DNA from: Arthrobacter cheniae
GTDB taxonomy: Bacteria; Actinomycetota; Actinomycetes; Actinomycetales; Micrococcaceae
Length of the DNA: 64,000 nt
Direction: 5' to 3'
Assembly: GCF_003602275.1 (NCBI RefSeq)
Contig: NZ_QZVT01000002.1
Span: 124,001 to 188,000 of the forward strand
Shown here: positions 1 to 12,098 of the stretch, in pieces
Layout of the letters: the number at the start of each line of letters is the position of its first letter
How positions within the stretch are numbered: the stretch's first letter is position 1
Notes under the pieces: generated by a model
Databases searched by the model: none
Told to the model about the DNA's origin: nothing
Seen by the model: the letters and a program-made list of their open reading frames with translations, nothing else
Position numbers and translations under genes: made by a program

Positions 1-2912
1 ATGGCGCGCTTGTCGCGGTTGGCCACGGAGACGAAGACCTTGCCCTCGATGGGCAGTGCGGCGTTCGCTGCGGCCTGGCTCTTGGCGAAGGCCGTGTCGA
101 AGTACTTGTCGATGCCCATGACCTCGCCGGTGGATCGCATCTCCGGACCCAGCAGCGAGTCCACGACGGTGCCCTCCGGGGTACGGAAGCGGCTGAAGGG
201 CAGCACGGCCTCCTTGACGGAGACCGGTGCGTCCAGCGGAAGTGAGCCGCCGTCACCCTTGGCGGGCAACAGGCCGCGCTCGCCGCGGAGCTCCGCGATG
301 GTCACACCCGTGCCGATCAGCGCCGCACCCTTGGCGAGCTGCACGCCCGTGGCCTTCGAGACGAAGGGCACGGTGCGCGAAGCCCGCGGGTTGGCCTCCA
401 GGACGTACAGGACGTCGGATGCGAGGGCGAACTGGATGTTGATGAGACCGCGGACGCCCACGCCCTCGGCGATGGCGAGCGTGGCTTCGCGGACCCGCTG
501 CAGGACGTCGGCCCCGAGCGTGATGGGCGGGAGCACGCACGCGGAGTCACCGGAGTGGATGCCGGCTTCCTCGATGTGCTCCATGATGCCGCCGAGGTAC
601 ATCTCCGTGCCGTCGTACAGCGCGTCCACGTCGATCTCGATGGCGTCCTCGAGGAAGCGGTCGATCAGGACGGGGTGCGCCTCGGTGATCTCCGTGGCAT
701 TGGCGATGTAGCGGGAGAGGTTCGCCTCGTCGTAGACGATCTCCATGCCGCGGCCGCCCAGCACGTAGGAGGGTCGCACCAGCACGGGGTAGCCGATATC
801 GTCGGCAATCCTCTTCGCATCCTCGAAGGACACAGCGGTGCCGTTCTTCGGGGCGATCAGCCCGCCGGCGTCGAGCACCCGGCTGAAGGCACCACGGTGC
901 TCGGCGAGGTCGATGGCCTCCGGGGAGGTGCCGAGGATCGGGATGCCCGCGTCGGCCAGTTCCTGCGCGAGCTTCAACGGTGTCTGGCCGCCGAGCTGCA
1001 CGAAGACGCCGAGGACGCCGCCGGTGCGCTGCTCGGCCGCGATGACCTCCAGGACGTCCTCGAGGGTCAGCGGCTCGAAGTAGAGCCGGGTCGAGATGTC
1101 GTAGTCCGTGGAGACCGTCTCCGGGTTGCAGTTGATCATCACGGTCTCGTAGCCGGCCTCGCGGAGCGCCATCGTGGCGTGGACGCAGGAGTAGTCGAAC
1201 TCGATGCCCTGGCCGATCCGGTTGGGGCCGGATCCCAGGATGATGATCGACGGCTTCTCGTGCTGGGCCACCTCGTCCTCCTCGTCGTAGGACGAGTAGT
1301 GGTACGGGGTGTAGGCGGCGAACTCCGCGGCGCAGGTGTCCACGGTCTTGAAGACCGGCCTGATGCCGAGGGCATGGCGGACACCGCGGACGACGGCGTC
1401 GGGGGTATGGGTGAGGGCACCGATCTGCTCGTCGGAGAAACCGTGGCGCTTGGCGAGCCGCAGCACCTCCTCCGTCAGGTTCGGGGCCGACCGCACCTCC
1501 TCGGCGACCTCGTTGAGCAGGACCAGCTGGTCGAGGAACCACGGGTCTATGCCCGTGGCCTCGTAGAGGCGCTCCACGCTGGCTCCACCGAGCAGCGCAC
1601 GCTGCACCTGGGAGAGCCGCTCGGTGGTGGGACGCTTCGACGCCTCGACGAGCGCGTCGACCTCCCCGGGAGCGACGGGGGCGTAGGAGAGCTGCGAGCC
1701 CTTCTGCTCGAGCGAGCGGAGTGCTTTCTGCAGCGCCTCGGTGAAGTTGCGACCCATCGCCATGGCCTCGCCGACGGACTTCATGGTCGTCGTGAGTGTG
1801 GGATCCGCGGCCGGGAACTTCTCGAACGCGAACCGTGGCACCTTCACCACCACGTAGTCGAGGGTCGGCTCGAAGGATGCCGGGGTCTTCAGCGTGATGT
1901 CGTTCGGGATCTCGTCCAGCGTGTAGCCGAGGGAGAGCTTCGTCGCGATCTTCGCGATGGCGAAGCCGGTGGCCTTCGACGCGAGGGCGGAGGAGCGCGA
2001 GACACGCGGATTCATCTCGATGACGACGACACGGCCTGTGCCGGGTTCGATGGCGAACTGGATGTTGCACCCGCCGGTGTCCACGCCGACCTCGCGGATC
2101 ACGGCGATCGAGATGTCCCGCAGCCGCTGGTATTCACGGTCGGTGAGCGTCAGGGCGGGAGCCACGGTGATGGAATCGCCGGTGTGGACGCCCACGGGGT
2201 CGAAGTTCTCGATGGAGCAGACGACCACGACGTTGTCGTTCTTGTCGCGCATCATCTCGAGCTCGTACTCCTTCCACCCGAGGATGCTCTCCTCGAGGAG
2301 CACCTCGCTCGTGGGGCTGTACTGCAGGCCCTGTCCGACGATCCGGCGCAGGTCCTTCTCGGTGTATGCGAGACCGGAGCCGAGGCCGCCCATGGTGAAG
2401 GAGGGGCGGACCACCATCGGGTAGCCGAGGTCCTCGGCGGCGACGAGGGCCTCGTCGAGGGAGTGAATGATGGCGGACCGGGCGGACTCGGCGCCACAGC
2501 GCGCGACGACCCCCTTGAACTTCTCGCGGTCCTCACCGAGTTCGATGGCGGCGATGTTCGCGCCGATGAGCTCGACGCCGAACTTCTCCAGGATCCCGTT
2601 CTTGTCGAGGGCGATGGCCGTGTTGAGCGCCGTCTGGCCACCCAGCGTCGGCAGCAGCGCGTCGGGGCGCTCCTTCTCGATGATCTTCGCGACGATGTCG
2701 GGGGTGATCGGCTCCACGTAGGTCGCGTCGGCGAACTCCGGGTCCGTCATGATGGTCGCCGGGTTCGAGTTGACGAGGATGACCCGCAGGCCCTCCTCGC
2801 GCAGCACGCGCAGCGCCTGGGTGCCCGAATAGTCGAATTCGGCGGCCTGTCCGATGACGATCGGACCGGAGCCGATGACCAGGACGCTCTTGAGGTCGGT
2901 TCTGCGGGGCAT
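1..2912 (-). CDS. carB: Carbamoyl-phosphate synthase large subunit (3' end outside window)
   Basis: This is the large, ammonia-using subunit of carbamoyl-phosphate synthase. It makes carbamoyl phosphate from bicarbonate, two ATP and glutamine-derived ammonia, for pyrimidine and arginine synthesis. The reading frame is open for about 970 codons from the ATG at 2912 to the left edge. It begins [17 protein letters not shown] and shows both halves of the duplicated ATP-grasp architecture. The first half has [11 protein letters not shown] and the second repeats it as [20 protein letters not shown], each starting with a GSGPxxIGQ motif. Roughly 130-140 residues (the allosteric MGS-like domain end) would lie outside. 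The start overlaps the carA stop (TGATG), so the two subunits are translationally coupled. Identification is very secure; only the C-terminus is unseen. Confidence 0.97.
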   Translation of the reverse strand, partial: MPRRTDLKSVLVIGSGPIVIGQAAEFDYSGTQALRVLREEGLRVILVNSNPATIMTDPEFADATYVEPITPDIVAKIIEKERPDALLPTLGGQTALNTAIALDKNGILEKFGVELIGANIAAIELGEDREKFKGVVARCGAESARSAIIHSLDEALVAAEDLGYPMVVRPSFTMGGLGSGLAYTEKDLRRIVGQGLQYSPTSEVLLEESILGWKEYELEMMRDKNDNVVVVCSIENFDPVGVHTGDSITVAPALTLTDREYQRLRDISIAVIREVGVDTGGCNIQFAIEPGTGRVVVIEMNPRVSRSSALASKATGFAIAKIATKLSLGYTLDEIPNDITLKTPASFEPTLDYVVVKVPRFAFEKFPAADPTLTTTMKSVGEAMAMGRNFTEALQKALRSLEQKGSQLSYAPVAPGEVDALVEASKRPTTERLSQVQRALLGGASVERLYEATGIDPWFLDQLVLLNEVAEEVRSAPNLTEEVLRLAKRHGFSDEQIGALTHTPDAVVRGVRHALGIRPVFKTVDTCAAEFAAYTPYHYSSYDEEDEVAQHEKPSIIILGSGPNRIGQGIEFDYSCVHATMALREAGYETVMINCNPETVSTDYDISTRLYFEPLTLEDVLEVIAAEQRTGGVLGVFVQLGGQTPLKLAQELADAGIPILGTSPEAIDLAEHRGAFSRVLDAGGLIAPKNGTAVSFEDAKRIADDIGYPVLVRPSYVLGGRGMEIVYDEANLSRYIANATEITEAHPVLIDRFLEDAIEIDVDALYDGTEMYLGGIMEHIEEAGIHSGDSACVLPPITLGADVLQRVREATLAIAEGVGVRGLINIQFALASDVLYVLEANPRASRTVPFVSKATGVQLAKGAALIGTGVTIAELRGERGLLPAKGDGGSLPLDAPVSVKEAVLPFSRFRTPEGTVVDSLLGPEMRSTGEVMGIDKYFDTAFAKSQAAANAALPIEGKVFVSVANRDKRA

Positions 2913-4258
2913 CAGTTCTCTTCCTGCGTTGTGCTGCTGAGTTGTGTGGGGCTGCGCCGGGGCTGCGTGCCCGTGACCTGGGATCCGTGCGTGCCCAGTT
3001 CGGCAGCTGCCGCGTCGGCGAGGGCAGCGGACTCGGAGGGGGCGTCGAGGGCCGAGGCCAGCACCGCATTCCCTGAACCCGGATCCGCCTTCTCGGCCCG
3101 CATGAGGTCGATGAAGCGGTCGAAGAGGTAGGCCGAGTCGTGCGGGCCGGCAGCCGCCTCCGGGTGGTACTGGACGGAGAACGCAGGGAGGTCCAGGCAC
3201 GCGAGGCCCTCGACGACGTCGTCGTTCAGGCTCACGTGGCTCACCTCGACGCGTCCGTAGGAGCCCGCGGGCGCCTCGACCGGGCCGTCGAGCGGAGCAT
3301 CGACCGCGAATCCGTGGTTCTGCGAGGTGATCTCGACCTTTCCCGTCCGGCGGTCGAGCACCGGCTGGTTGATGCCGCGGTGGCCGTAGCGGAGCTTGTA
3401 CGTGCCGAATCCGAGCGCCCGTCCGAGGATCTGGTTACCGAAGCAGATGCCGAAGAAAGGCATGCGCGCATCGAGGACCCGACGGAGGAGCTCCACCTGC
3501 GCGTCGGCGGTGGCGGGGTCACCCGGTCCGTTGGACATGAAGACGCCGTCCGGCTGCGTGGCGACGACATCCTCGAAGGTGGCGTTCGCCGGCAGGACGA
3601 CGGTGCGCACCCCGCGCTGGGCGAAATGCTTGGGAGTCATCGCCTTGATGCCGAGGTCCAGGGCCGCGATGGTCGCCACGGTCCCACCCGTCCAGCCGTG
3701 GTCTGCGGGCTCGACGACGTACGCCTCGTCGATGCTGACCTCCTCGGCCAGCCGGGAGCCCGTCATGGACGGCTGCGCGACGACCCTCTCGACCAGCTGA
3801 CCCTCGGTCAGGGCGGCGTCGGGCCCGGAGAAGATGCCGGCCCGCATGGCCCCGCGCTCGCGGAGGTGCCGGGTGATCGCCCGGGTGTCGACACCCTCGA
3901 TGCCGACGACGCCCTGCTCGCGCAACTGGTCGTCCAGGCTCTGCTCGGACCGCCAGTTCGACGGTCGGCGCGCAGCGTCGCGGATGATGTAGCCGGCGAC
4001 CCAGATACGGCGCGATTCGGCGTCGTCCGCGTTCACGCCGGTGTTGCCGATGTGCGGCGCGGTCTGCACGACGAGCTGGCGGGCGTAGGACGGATCGGTG
4101 ATCGTTTCCTGGTAACCGGTCATGCCGGTGGCGAAGACCGCTTCTCCGAGCGCGGTGCCCTCGGCGCCGTATGCGCGGCCGCGGAAGGTCCGCCCGTCCT
4201 CGAGGACGAGCACCGCGGGTGCCTTCGCGTGGGGTGGCTTCGATGGAGCGTGGCTCAC
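2912..4258 (-). CDS. carA: Carbamoyl-phosphate synthase small subunit (glutaminase)
   Basis: The glutamine amidotransferase subunit of carbamoyl-phosphate synthase hydrolyses glutamine and channels ammonia to CarB. The 448-residue protein has the N-terminal CarA domain ([30 protein letters not shown]) and a C-terminal class I glutaminase. The latter shows the nucleophile Cys in [12 protein letters not shown] and the His/Glu pair in [13 protein letters not shown]. The chosen start is the GTG that overlaps the TGA of the upstream PH-like gene (GTGA, 4255-4258) and gives the usual short N-terminus before [10 protein letters not shown]. The C-terminal 35 residues after LMRAEK are an alanine-rich tail longer than in most homologues. 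It is co-transcribed in the pyr operon and overlaps carB by one base. Confidence 0.97.
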   Translation of the reverse strand: MSHAPSKPPHAKAPAVLVLEDGRTFRGRAYGAEGTALGEAVFATGMTGYQETITDPSYARQLVVQTAPHIGNTGVNADDAESRRIWVAGYIIRDAARRPSNWRSEQSLDDQLREQGVVGIEGVDTRAITRHLRERGAMRAGIFSGPDAALTEGQLVERVVAQPSMTGSRLAEEVSIDEAYVVEPADHGWTGGTVATIAALDLGIKAMTPKHFAQRGVRTVVLPANATFEDVVATQPDGVFMSNGPGDPATADAQVELLRRVLDARMPFFGICFGNQILGRALGFGTYKLRYGHRGINQPVLDRRTGKVEITSQNHGFAVDAPLDGPVEAPAGSYGRVEVSHVSLNDDVVEGLACLDLPAFSVQYHPEAAAGPHDSAYLFDRFIDLMRAEKADPGSGNAVLASALDAPSESAALADAAAAELGTHGSQVTGTQPRRSPTQLSSTTQEEN

Positions 4259-4842
4259 AGCTGTTCCCTGCCTTCGGGGGTCGGTGGAGTTCGGTGGTCT
4301 GACGTAGTTCTGGTGCGGGTCCGGGAGTCCGGAATGGTCGGGGGGTTCGCCGGGAGGAGCCCTGCGACGGCGGCGACGAGCTGGGCCTTGTGCGCGGCGT
4401 GCCGGGTGCGGAAGCCGGTGTCCACGCGATCCGTCCGCTCGGGACCGAGTCTCCAGGTCACCACCACGAGGCCATTCTTCTCGACGAACTTGCCGGTCAT
4501 GCCACCGGCCAGCTGCACCGAGACGAGGTCCTCCCGCGGGATGAAGACCGTACGGGCGCCGGTGCGGCTGACGAGGACGCCGTCGGGGTGGACGGCGGCG
4601 ACGGCGTTGCCGCGGAGGCCGAGACCGTGGACCGCGATGCGGTCGAGCCAGTCCCCCGCCGTCGTCGTCGCGACGTACTGGCCCTCGGCTTCGTAGAGGA
4701 CGGGCCCGAGGTCGGCGGGCACCTCCGGCGGTGCAGGGACGTCGCCCTGGCGTCGGAGGCGGTTCCGCCACCCGAGCGCCATCAGTGCCACGATCACGAC
4801 GATGATGGCGACGGTCAGGGCCACCCAGCCTAGATATTCCAT
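4255..4842 (-). CDS. Single-pass membrane protein with PH-like domain, pyr operon
   Basis: This 195-residue protein has one N-terminal transmembrane helix (about residues 5-24, [20 protein letters not shown]) followed by a basic stop-transfer stretch (RNRLRRQ). A soluble cytoplasmic domain of about 150 residues follows, with a beta-rich pattern ([38 protein letters not shown]). This resembles the bacterial PH-like (PhiTE/bPH) domain found between pyrC and carA in many actinobacteria. The biochemical role is unknown, and automated annotations sometimes call such proteins transporters without support. The first 13 bases overlap the end of pyrC, and its stop overlaps the GTG of carA, so it is embedded in the pyrimidine operon. 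The conserved position suggests, but does not show, a link to carbamoyl-phosphate or pyrimidine supply. Confidence 0.8.
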   Translation of the reverse strand: MEYLGWVALTVAIIVVIVALMALGWRNRLRRQGDVPAPPEVPADLGPVLYEAEGQYVATTTAGDWLDRIAVHGLGLRGNAVAAVHPDGVLVSRTGARTVFIPREDLVSVQLAGGMTGKFVEKNGLVVVTWRLGPERTDRVDTGFRTRHAAHKAQLVAAVAGLLPANPPTIPDSRTRTRTTSDHRTPPTPEGREQL

Positions 4843-6224
4843 GCGGGAGCCTCCCCGGTCATCGAGGCGGCGGGTGCCTGTCGCGGTGTCGCGAGGCGGC
4901 CCTCCAGGACTGTCGGGTGCCCGGCGTAGAACGTCGCACGGACGCTGCCGGGCAGTTCGAGCCCGCGGAACGGGCTGTTGCGGCCCTTCGTGGCCATGGT
5001 GGAGGGGTCCACGGTCCAGCGCGCGGCAGGATCCACCAGGATCAGGTTGGCCGGTTCCCCCGCGGCGAGGGGACGGCCCTGGTGCTCGAGCCGGCCGATG
5101 CGCGCCGGAGCCACCGACGTGACCCGGGCGAAGCCCTCCCAGTCGAGCAGGCCGGTCTCCACCATGGCGTGCTGCACCACGGACAGGGCGGTCTCGAGAC
5201 CCGTCATGCCCATCGCGGCCTGCGCCCACTCGCACTCCTTGTGCTCGCTTGGGTGCGGCGCGTGGTCGGTCCCGACGACGTCGATGGTGCCGTCCGCGAG
5301 GGCTGCGCGCAGGGCATGCACGTCATCGGAGGTCCGCAGGGGCGGGTTGACCTTGTAGACGGGGTCGTAGCTGCGGACCAGCTCGTCGGTCAGCAGCAGG
5401 TGGTGCGGGGTGACCTCGGCGGTGACGTCGATGCCGCGGGCCTTGGCCCAGCGGATGATCTCGACCGACCCGGCGGTGGAGACGTGGCAGACGTGCAGCC
5501 GGGACCCGACGTGCTGAGCGAGAAGGACATCGCGGGCGATGATGCTTTCCTCCGCGACGGCCGGCCAACCGGTCAGGCCGAGGACGGCCGAGACCTCGCC
5601 CTCGTTCATCTGGGCCCCCTCGGTCAGGCGGGGCTCCTGCGCATGCTGGGCGATCACGCCGTCGAACGCCTTCACGTACTCGAGCGCGCGACGCATCAGG
5701 ACGGGGTCGTGGACGCAGATGCCGTCGTCGGAGAAGACGCGGACCGAGGCACGCGATTCGGCCATGGCGCCGAGTTCGGCGAGGCGTTGCCCGCCGAGAC
5801 CGACGGTGACGGCGCCGACCGGGCGGACCTCGACCCAGCCCGAGGCGAGGCCGAGCCGGTACACCTGCTCGACGACGCCGGCGGTGTCCGCGACGGGCGA
5901 GCTGTTGGCCATGGCGTGGATGGCCGTGAAGCCGCCCAGGGCTGCGGCGCGCGAACCGGTCTCGACGGTCTCGGCGTCCTCCCGGCCCGGCTCGCGGAGG
6001 TGGGTGTGGAGGTCCACCATCCCGGGAAGCGCCACGAGGCCTTCGGCGTCGATGGTCACGGCGCCCCGCGATGCCGCGTCCGCTGCTTCCGGGCCGACGA
6101 CGGCGATGAGGCCGTCGCGGATGAGGAGGTCGGCAGCGTCGCCGCCGAGGATCGATGCGCCGAGGATCAGATACTCCGTGGCGGAGGGGGTCGCGGTGGA
6201 GCCGGCGGTGGTGTCAGTGGTCAC
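4830..6224 (-). CDS. pyrC: Dihydroorotase
   Basis: Type I zinc dihydroorotase, catalysing reversible cyclisation of carbamoyl aspartate to dihydroorotate, the third step of pyrimidine synthesis. The 464-residue protein has the metal-binding [10 protein letters not shown] motif near residue 70. Further metal and substrate signatures follow in order: [18 protein letters not shown] and the catalytic [12 protein letters not shown]. The N-terminus carries a 15-residue Thr/Ser-rich stretch before EYLILGAS that is not part of the fold. The GTG start shares GTGA with the pyrB stop. Its own end runs 13 bases into the PH-like gene. Length and motifs are typical of actinobacterial PyrC. Confidence 0.96.
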   Translation of the reverse strand: MTTDTTAGSTATPSATEYLILGASILGGDAADLLIRDGLIAVVGPEAADAASRGAVTIDAEGLVALPGMVDLHTHLREPGREDAETVETGSRAAALGGFTAIHAMANSSPVADTAGVVEQVYRLGLASGWVEVRPVGAVTVGLGGQRLAELGAMAESRASVRVFSDDGICVHDPVLMRRALEYVKAFDGVIAQHAQEPRLTEGAQMNEGEVSAVLGLTGWPAVAEESIIARDVLLAQHVGSRLHVCHVSTAGSVEIIRWAKARGIDVTAEVTPHHLLLTDELVRSYDPVYKVNPPLRTSDDVHALRAALADGTIDVVGTDHAPHPSEHKECEWAQAAMGMTGLETALSVVQHAMVETGLLDWEGFARVTSVAPARIGRLEHQGRPLAAGEPANLILVDPAARWTVDPSTMATKGRNSPFRGLELPGSVRATFYAGHPTVLEGRLATPRQAPAASMTGEAPAWNI

Positions 6225-7267
6225 GGGGTGCGGCCTTCCGGGGTCGTCGCGAGCTGGTCGGGCTGGTCGGCCTGGTTTTCGGGCTGGTCGTCCTGCGGGT
6301 CGTCCTGCGAGTCACCCGAGAGCAGGAGGTACAGCGCGGCCATGCGCACCGATACGCCGTTGCGGACCTGGGCGAGGACCGTCGAGCGCGGCGAATCGGC
6401 GGCGGCGGACGAGATCTCCAGGCCCCGGTTCATCGGACCGGGATGCATGATGACCGTGTCATCGAGGCCCATGGTGTCCAGCAGGGCGAGCCGTCCGTCG
6501 TCGAACCCCCAGCGCCGCGAGTACTCCCGCGTGGAGGGGAAGAACGCGGCGTTCATGCGCTCGGCTTGCAGGCGGAGCATCATCACGGCGTCGGGCCGCT
6601 GGGCGAGGGCGTCGTCGAGGTTGTAGTACACCGTGCAGGGCCAGGCCCCGACGCCGACCGGCAGCAGGGTGGGCGGTCCCGCAAGGAGGACCTCCGCGCC
6701 GAGGGTCGTCAGGAGCCACACGTTGGAGCGGGCAACGCGCGAGTGCAGTACGTCCCCCACGATCAGGACCTTCATGCCCGCCAGGGTCGTACCCGCGGAT
6801 GGCGTGCCGTCGAGCTTCGCCCAGTGGCGGCGGAGCGTGAAGGCGTCGAGCAGCGCCTGGGTCGGGTGCTCGTGCGTGCCATCGCCCGCATTGACCACTG
6901 CGGCGTCGATCCACCCCGAAGCGGCGAGCCTGGCCGGAGCGCCGGACGCGGGGTGGCGGATGACGACGGCGTCCGCGCTCATCGCCTCGAGGGTCTGCGC
7001 GGTGTCCTTGAGCGATTCGCCCTTCGAGACGGAGGATCCCTTGGCCGCGAAGTTGATGACATCCGCGGACAGGCGCTTCGCGGCGGCCTCGAAGGAGATG
7101 CGCGTGCGGGTCGAGTCCTCGAAGAAGAGGTTCACGACGGTGCGCCCGCGCAGCGCGGGCAGCTTCTTGATCTCCCGCTGCCCCACGGCCGCCATCTCCT
7201 CGGCGACGTTCAGCAGGCGCAGGGCGTTCCGGGCCGAGAGATCCTGCGTGCTGAGCAGATGCTTCAC
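6221..7267 (-). CDS. pyrB: Aspartate carbamoyltransferase catalytic subunit
   Basis: PyrB joins carbamoyl phosphate and aspartate to carbamoyl aspartate, the committed step of pyrimidine synthesis. The 348-residue protein begins [19 protein letters not shown]. It has the carbamoyl-phosphate loop [13 protein letters not shown] at about residues 50-62, the aspartate-side [11 protein letters not shown] and [14 protein letters not shown] stretches, and the late [10 protein letters not shown] motif. No pyrI-like regulatory subunit is present, as is usual outside enterobacteria. The last 25 residues are Gln/Asp-rich and look like a disordered tail. The start is a GTG embedded in GTGA with the pyrR stop, so translation of pyrB probably depends on pyrR. 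Confidence 0.97.
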   Translation of the reverse strand: MKHLLSTQDLSARNALRLLNVAEEMAAVGQREIKKLPALRGRTVVNLFFEDSTRTRISFEAAAKRLSADVINFAAKGSSVSKGESLKDTAQTLEAMSADAVVIRHPASGAPARLAASGWIDAAVVNAGDGTHEHPTQALLDAFTLRRHWAKLDGTPSAGTTLAGMKVLIVGDVLHSRVARSNVWLLTTLGAEVLLAGPPTLLPVGVGAWPCTVYYNLDDALAQRPDAVMMLRLQAERMNAAFFPSTREYSRRWGFDDGRLALLDTMGLDDTVIMHPGPMNRGLEISSAAADSPRSTVLAQVRNGVSVRMAALYLLLSGDSQDDPQDDQPENQADQPDQLATTPEGRTP

Positions 7268-7851
7268 AGGCGGTCCTCGATGACGACCTCGTTGACCGCG
7301 GAGCCGCCGATCAGGTCGATCTCCGCCAGGTGGACGCGCACCCGTTCCCGGGACGACGTCGGGAGGTTCTTCCCGACGTGGTCGGCGCGGATGGGCAGCT
7401 CGCGGTGTCCCCTGTCCACGAGGACAGCGAGGCGGACGATGCGCGGACGCCCGAGGTCGGCGAGGGCGTCAAGGGCTGCGCGGATGGTGCGACCCGAGTA
7501 GAGGACGTCGTCGACGAGCACCACGACCTTGTCGTCGATACCCGACGGCGGCAGCTGGGTCGCGAGGGGCGACCGGGTGGGATTGCGGCGGAGGTCGTCG
7601 CGGTACATGGTGACGTCCAGCTGGCCGGTGATGAGATCGGGGTCCACGGCTGGATCGACGGCTGAGATCTTTTGCGCGAGGCGCTGGGCGAGGGGGAAGC
7701 CCCTGCGCGGGATGCCGAGGAGGACGAGGTCCCGGGAGCCCCGGTTCGCCTCGAGGATCTCGTGGGCGATACGCGTGAGTGCGCGGTCTATATCTGCTTC
7801 TGCGAGAACAACGCGCTTGTGGATGCCGGATTTCGAGGCAGGCACGGTCAT
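7264..7851 (-). CDS. pyrR: Bifunctional pyr operon regulator / uracil phosphoribosyltransferase
   Basis: PyrR binds pyr leader RNA when UMP is abundant and lowers expression of the operon; many members also convert uracil and PRPP to UMP. The 195-residue protein has the phosphoribosyltransferase PRPP loop [19 protein letters not shown] at about residues 115-133, and [15 protein letters not shown] near residue 50. The ATG start has a strong upstream GGAGGAA ribosome site. It is the first gene of the pyrimidine operon and overlaps pyrB by GTGA. A PyrR-type recognition sequence lies between 7871 and 7884, about 20 bases ahead of the start, so autoregulation through its own leader is likely. Confidence 0.95.
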   Translation of the reverse strand: MTVPASKSGIHKRVVLAEADIDRALTRIAHEILEANRGSRDLVLLGIPRRGFPLAQRLAQKISAVDPAVDPDLITGQLDVTMYRDDLRRNPTRSPLATQLPPSGIDDKVVVLVDDVLYSGRTIRAALDALADLGRPRIVRLAVLVDRGHRELPIRADHVGKNLPTSSRERVRVHLAEIDLIGGSAVNEVVIEDRL

Positions 7852-7870
7852 AACACGCTTCCTCCTTCCC

Positions 7871-7884
7871 CGCCTCACTGGACG
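7871..7884 (-). promoter_or_regulatory. PyrR-binding RNA motif in the pyrR leader
   Basis: On the minus strand the leader reads CGTCCAGTGAGGCG. It matches the published PyrR recognition loop ARUCCNGNGAGGYU at every core position except the two ends. Short complementary flanks (TTCC before, GGAA after) could place it at the top of a hairpin whose 3' side abuts the GGAGG ribosome site of pyrR. No U-rich terminator follows. The arrangement therefore fits translational control of the kind reported for mycobacterial PyrR rather than Bacillus-type attenuation. The motif match is seen; the mechanism is inferred. Confidence 0.7.
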
Positions 7885-7935
7885 GAATTTAAAGGCTGGT
7901 TGCGGTGACAAAACTATCACAGCGGCGCCTACCCC

Positions 7936-7941
7936 TAGGGT
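7936..7941 (+). promoter_or_regulatory. -10 element of a probable leaderless promoter (prsW-like gene)
   Basis: TAGGGT lies exactly six bases before the ATG at 7948. That is the spacing expected if transcription begins at the start codon. No Shine-Dalgarno sequence is visible between it and the ATG. Confidence 0.5.
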
Positions 7942-7947
7942 TGCACC

Positions 7948-9243
7948 ATGGCTATGAACACCCCCGGACCCGGCGTCGGCGACCCCCGCCGGGAGGACCG
8001 GCACGGCTACGGACAGCAGGGACCGAACCGTGGCGGACCACAGCAGCACCAGGACTGGTGGGGCACCACGACGCTCCGCCACCACCATCCGGCACCCGCG
8101 AGGACACAGGGGCATCCGCTCCATCCCGTATGGAATCAACCGCCTCCGCGGCGTAGGGGCGTCCTCAACATCCTCCTGGTGATCGCGGCGGCGCTCGTCG
8201 TCGCCGGCGTCCTGCTCCTGCTGTCCCTCTCCCTGGGTCCCTCCGCCTTCCTGCTCTGCGGCATCCTCGCCCTCGTCCCTCTGGCCATCTGCCTCCTCGG
8301 GCTGCGCTGGATCGACCGATGGGACCCCGAACCGCGCGGGGCCCTCGTCTTCGCCTTCCTGTGGGGAGCGGGAGCCTCGGTGGTGGTGACACTGCTCCTG
8401 GGGACCTACGTGGTGGAACTGCTCGGCAGCGCGCTGACCACCACGTCTCCCGAGGTGATCGGACCCGTCCTGCAGGCACCGCTCGTGGAGGAGTTCGCCA
8501 AGGGCCTCGGTGTCCTCATCCTCGTGTACACGCGGCGCAGCCACTTCGACGGACCGGTCGACGGGATCGTCTACGCCGGAACCGTGGCGGCAGGGTTCGC
8601 CTTCACGGAGAACATCCTCTACTTCGGTTCGGCCGTCGTGGAATCGGGCAACGCCGGCGCCCTCGTGGGGGTCTTCATCCTCCGCGGCCTGTTCTCGCCC
8701 TTCGCGCACGTCATGTTCACGTCGCTCCTCGGATTCGTGCTCGGCTTCGCGCTCAGCCGCGGTGGGGGCAACGGCCGCATCCTCGGTGCCTTCGTCCTCG
8801 GACTTCTTCCCGCGATAGCGGGACACATGCTGTGGAACGGCGGCACGCTCGTGCTGTTCAACAACTTCTTCCTCTTCTACCTCGTGGTGCAGGTGCCACT
8901 GTTCATCGCCGCGGTGATCGCCGTCGTGCTCCTGCGTCGCTCCGAGCGGCGGCTGACCGAGGCGCGGCTCGGCGACTACGCGCATGCCGGCTGGTTCACC
9001 CCGGAAGAGGTGCGTATGCTCGCCACCCGGCCCGGCCGATCGCAGGCGCTCGCCTGGGCACAGTCGGTCGGGGCGAAGAACGACATGCGCGAATTCATCC
9101 GCACGGGTTCGCGGATCGCCTACACGCGCCAGCGCATGCTGGGCGGACGGAGCGACGCCGACTACGCGGCGGAGGAGCGCGCACTCCTGGATGAAGCCAG
9201 CCGGCGCCGCGCCAGGATTTTCCAGCTGGCCTCGGCCCGCTGA
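7948..9243 (+). CDS. PrsW-family intramembrane metalloprotease
   Basis: A 431-residue polytopic membrane protein of the PrsW family, which cleaves membrane-bound substrates such as anti-sigma factors. The first 70 residues are a hydrophilic, Gln/His/Pro-rich cytoplasmic region. At least seven hydrophobic segments follow, from about residue 72 to 315. The family signature residues are all present: the EExxK motif (E181, E182, K185), the FxxxE motif ending at E221 in FAFTENILY, and the metal-ligand His254 in SPFAHVMF. The C-terminal 100 residues are soluble and Arg-rich. The target is not inferable because no sigma or anti-sigma gene is adjacent. It stands alone, convergent with nusB. Confidence 0.85.
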   Translation: MAMNTPGPGVGDPRREDRHGYGQQGPNRGGPQQHQDWWGTTTLRHHHPAPARTQGHPLHPVWNQPPPRRRGVLNILLVIAAALVVAGVLLLLSLSLGPSAFLLCGILALVPLAICLLGLRWIDRWDPEPRGALVFAFLWGAGASVVVTLLLGTYVVELLGSALTTTSPEVIGPVLQAPLVEEFAKGLGVLILVYTRRSHFDGPVDGIVYAGTVAAGFAFTENILYFGSAVVESGNAGALVGVFILRGLFSPFAHVMFTSLLGFVLGFALSRGGGNGRILGAFVLGLLPAIAGHMLWNGGTLVLFNNFFLFYLVVQVPLFIAAVIAVVLLRRSERRLTEARLGDYAHAGWFTPEEVRMLATRPGRSQALAWAQSVGAKNDMREFIRTGSRIAYTRQRMLGGRSDADYAAEERALLDEASRRRARIFQLASAR

Positions 9244-9258
9244 GTCAGGGAGTGCCCG

Positions 9259-9292
9259 GACCCTGCTTGCCGGAACTCAGGCGAGCAGGGTC
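9259..9292 (+). terminator. Weak hairpin downstream of the PrsW gene
   Basis: GACCCTGCT and AGCAGGGTC form a perfect 9-bp stem with a 16-base loop. There is no T-run, and the 3' arm lies inside the end of nusB. It could serve the convergent PrsW transcript but is only suggestive. Confidence 0.3.
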
Positions 9293-9687
9293 GGCTTCAG
9301 CTGCTGCAGCCTGCCGAGGAGACCGTTGACGAACTTCGGAGACTCGTCCGTGGAGAGCATCCGGGCCAGTTCCACGGCTTCGCTGACGGCGACGCCGTCG
9401 GGGACGTCGTCGTTGTAAAGCAGTTCCCAGCTCCCGATCCGGAGGACCATGAGGTCCACTGCGGGCATGCGGTCGAGGGTCCAGCCCTGTGAATAGGTGC
9501 TCAGGAACTCGTCGATCTGCTCCTGGTGCTCCAGGACGCCCTCGACGATGTCCACCGTGTAGTCGGCGATGACCATGTCGGTCTTCTCCCGACGGGCGCG
9601 GATGACCTCGAGGGCCGGCATGTCACGCTGTGTCGACTCGAAGAGGATGTCCAGGGCCCGGCGTCGTGCCTTGCTGCGTGCGCTCAC
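9277..9687 (-). CDS. nusB: Transcription antitermination factor NusB
   Basis: NusB is a small all-helical RNA-binding protein that, with S10 (NusE), binds boxA of rRNA leaders and prevents premature termination. The 136-residue protein shows the usual N-terminal basic helix ([15 protein letters not shown]), the central [20 protein letters not shown] helix and the [28 protein letters not shown] block. The GTG start is in the GTGA overlap with the efp stop. Coupling of efp and nusB is standard in actinobacteria. Confidence 0.95.
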   Translation of the reverse strand: MSARSKARRRALDILFESTQRDMPALEVIRARREKTDMVIADYTVDIVEGVLEHQEQIDEFLSTYSQGWTLDRMPAVDLMVLRIGSWELLYNDDVPDGVAVSEAVELARMLSTDESPKFVNGLLGRLQQLKPTLLA

Positions 9688-10247
9688 TCGTTGACGCGTC
9701 CCAGGTACTCGCCCGTCCGGGTGTCGACCTTGACCTTGGTGCCGTTACCGAGGAAGAGGGGCACCTGGATCTCGTGGCCCGTCTCGACGGTGGCGGGCTT
9801 CGTGCCGCCGGTGGAGCGGTCCCCCTGGAGACCCGGCTCGGTGTAGGTGATCTCCAGCGTCACGGACGCGGGCAGCTCGACGTACAGCGGCGAGCCCTCG
9901 TGCATGGCGATGGTGGCCATCTGGCTCTCGAGCATGAAATTCGCTGCGTTCCCGACCGTCTTGCCGGGCACGGTGATCTGGTCGTAGTCGGTGGTGTCCA
10001 TGAAGACGAAGTCCTCACCGTCCTTGTACAGGTACTGGTAGTCGCGACGGTCGACGGTGGCCGTCTCGATCTTCAGCCCGGCGTTGAAGGTCTTGTCGAC
10101 CACCTTGCCGGAGAGGATGTTGCGAAGCTTGGTGCGGACGAAGGCTCCACCCTTGCCAGGCTTGACGTGCTGGAATTCGAGGACGTTCCAGAGGTTGCCT
10201 TCGAGCTTGAGCACAGTGCCGTTCTTGATGTCGTTCGTGGTCGCCAC
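9684..10247 (-). CDS. efp: Translation elongation factor P
   Basis: EF-P relieves ribosome stalling at polyproline stretches by binding between the P and E sites. The 187-residue protein has the three beta-barrel arrangement: an N-terminal KOW-like domain ([20 protein letters not shown]), the tip loop [13 protein letters not shown] with the lysine normally at the P-site tip, and a C-terminal OB domain ending [20 protein letters not shown]. The GTG start is preceded by GAAAGTGA. It is separated from aroB by 156 bases that contain a TAGACT -10-like element at 10332-10337, so efp-nusB probably has its own promoter. No poxA/epmA-like modification gene is visible nearby. Confidence 0.96.
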   Translation of the reverse strand: MATTNDIKNGTVLKLEGNLWNVLEFQHVKPGKGGAFVRTKLRNILSGKVVDKTFNAGLKIETATVDRRDYQYLYKDGEDFVFMDTTDYDQITVPGKTVGNAANFMLESQMATIAMHEGSPLYVELPASVTLEITYTEPGLQGDRSTGGTKPATVETGHEIQVPLFLGNGTKVKVDTRTGEYLGRVNE

Positions 10248-10331
10248 AGATTCACTTTCGTCGGTTTCGCGGGTGGATGGGCCGGCCGAGGCACAGCGGG
10301 CACGCGGAGGCGCACCGAAAGTCCAGGGATC

Positions 10332-10337
10332 AGTCTA
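10332..10337 (-). promoter_or_regulatory. -10 element upstream of efp
   Basis: TAGACT on the minus strand lies 85 bases upstream of the efp GTG, in the only sizeable gap (10248-10403) of the aro/efp cluster. No convincing -35 hexamer is seen at 16-18 bases. Confidence 0.4.
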
Positions 10338-10403
10338 CCCCGAGCGGCGTGCGTACCGGCCGGCCGGGACCTGCGCTGCAGTGTCAGGCCCCGCGTCCAG
10401 CTC

Positions 10404-12096
<1,693 letters not shown>

Positions 12097-12098
12097 CC

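Noticed and set aside
555..3131. Long plus-strand frame opposite carB and carA
   Set aside because: Its residues are the low-complexity Gly/Asp/Val/His mix of an antisense high-GC shadow, and carB and carA are clear on the other strand.
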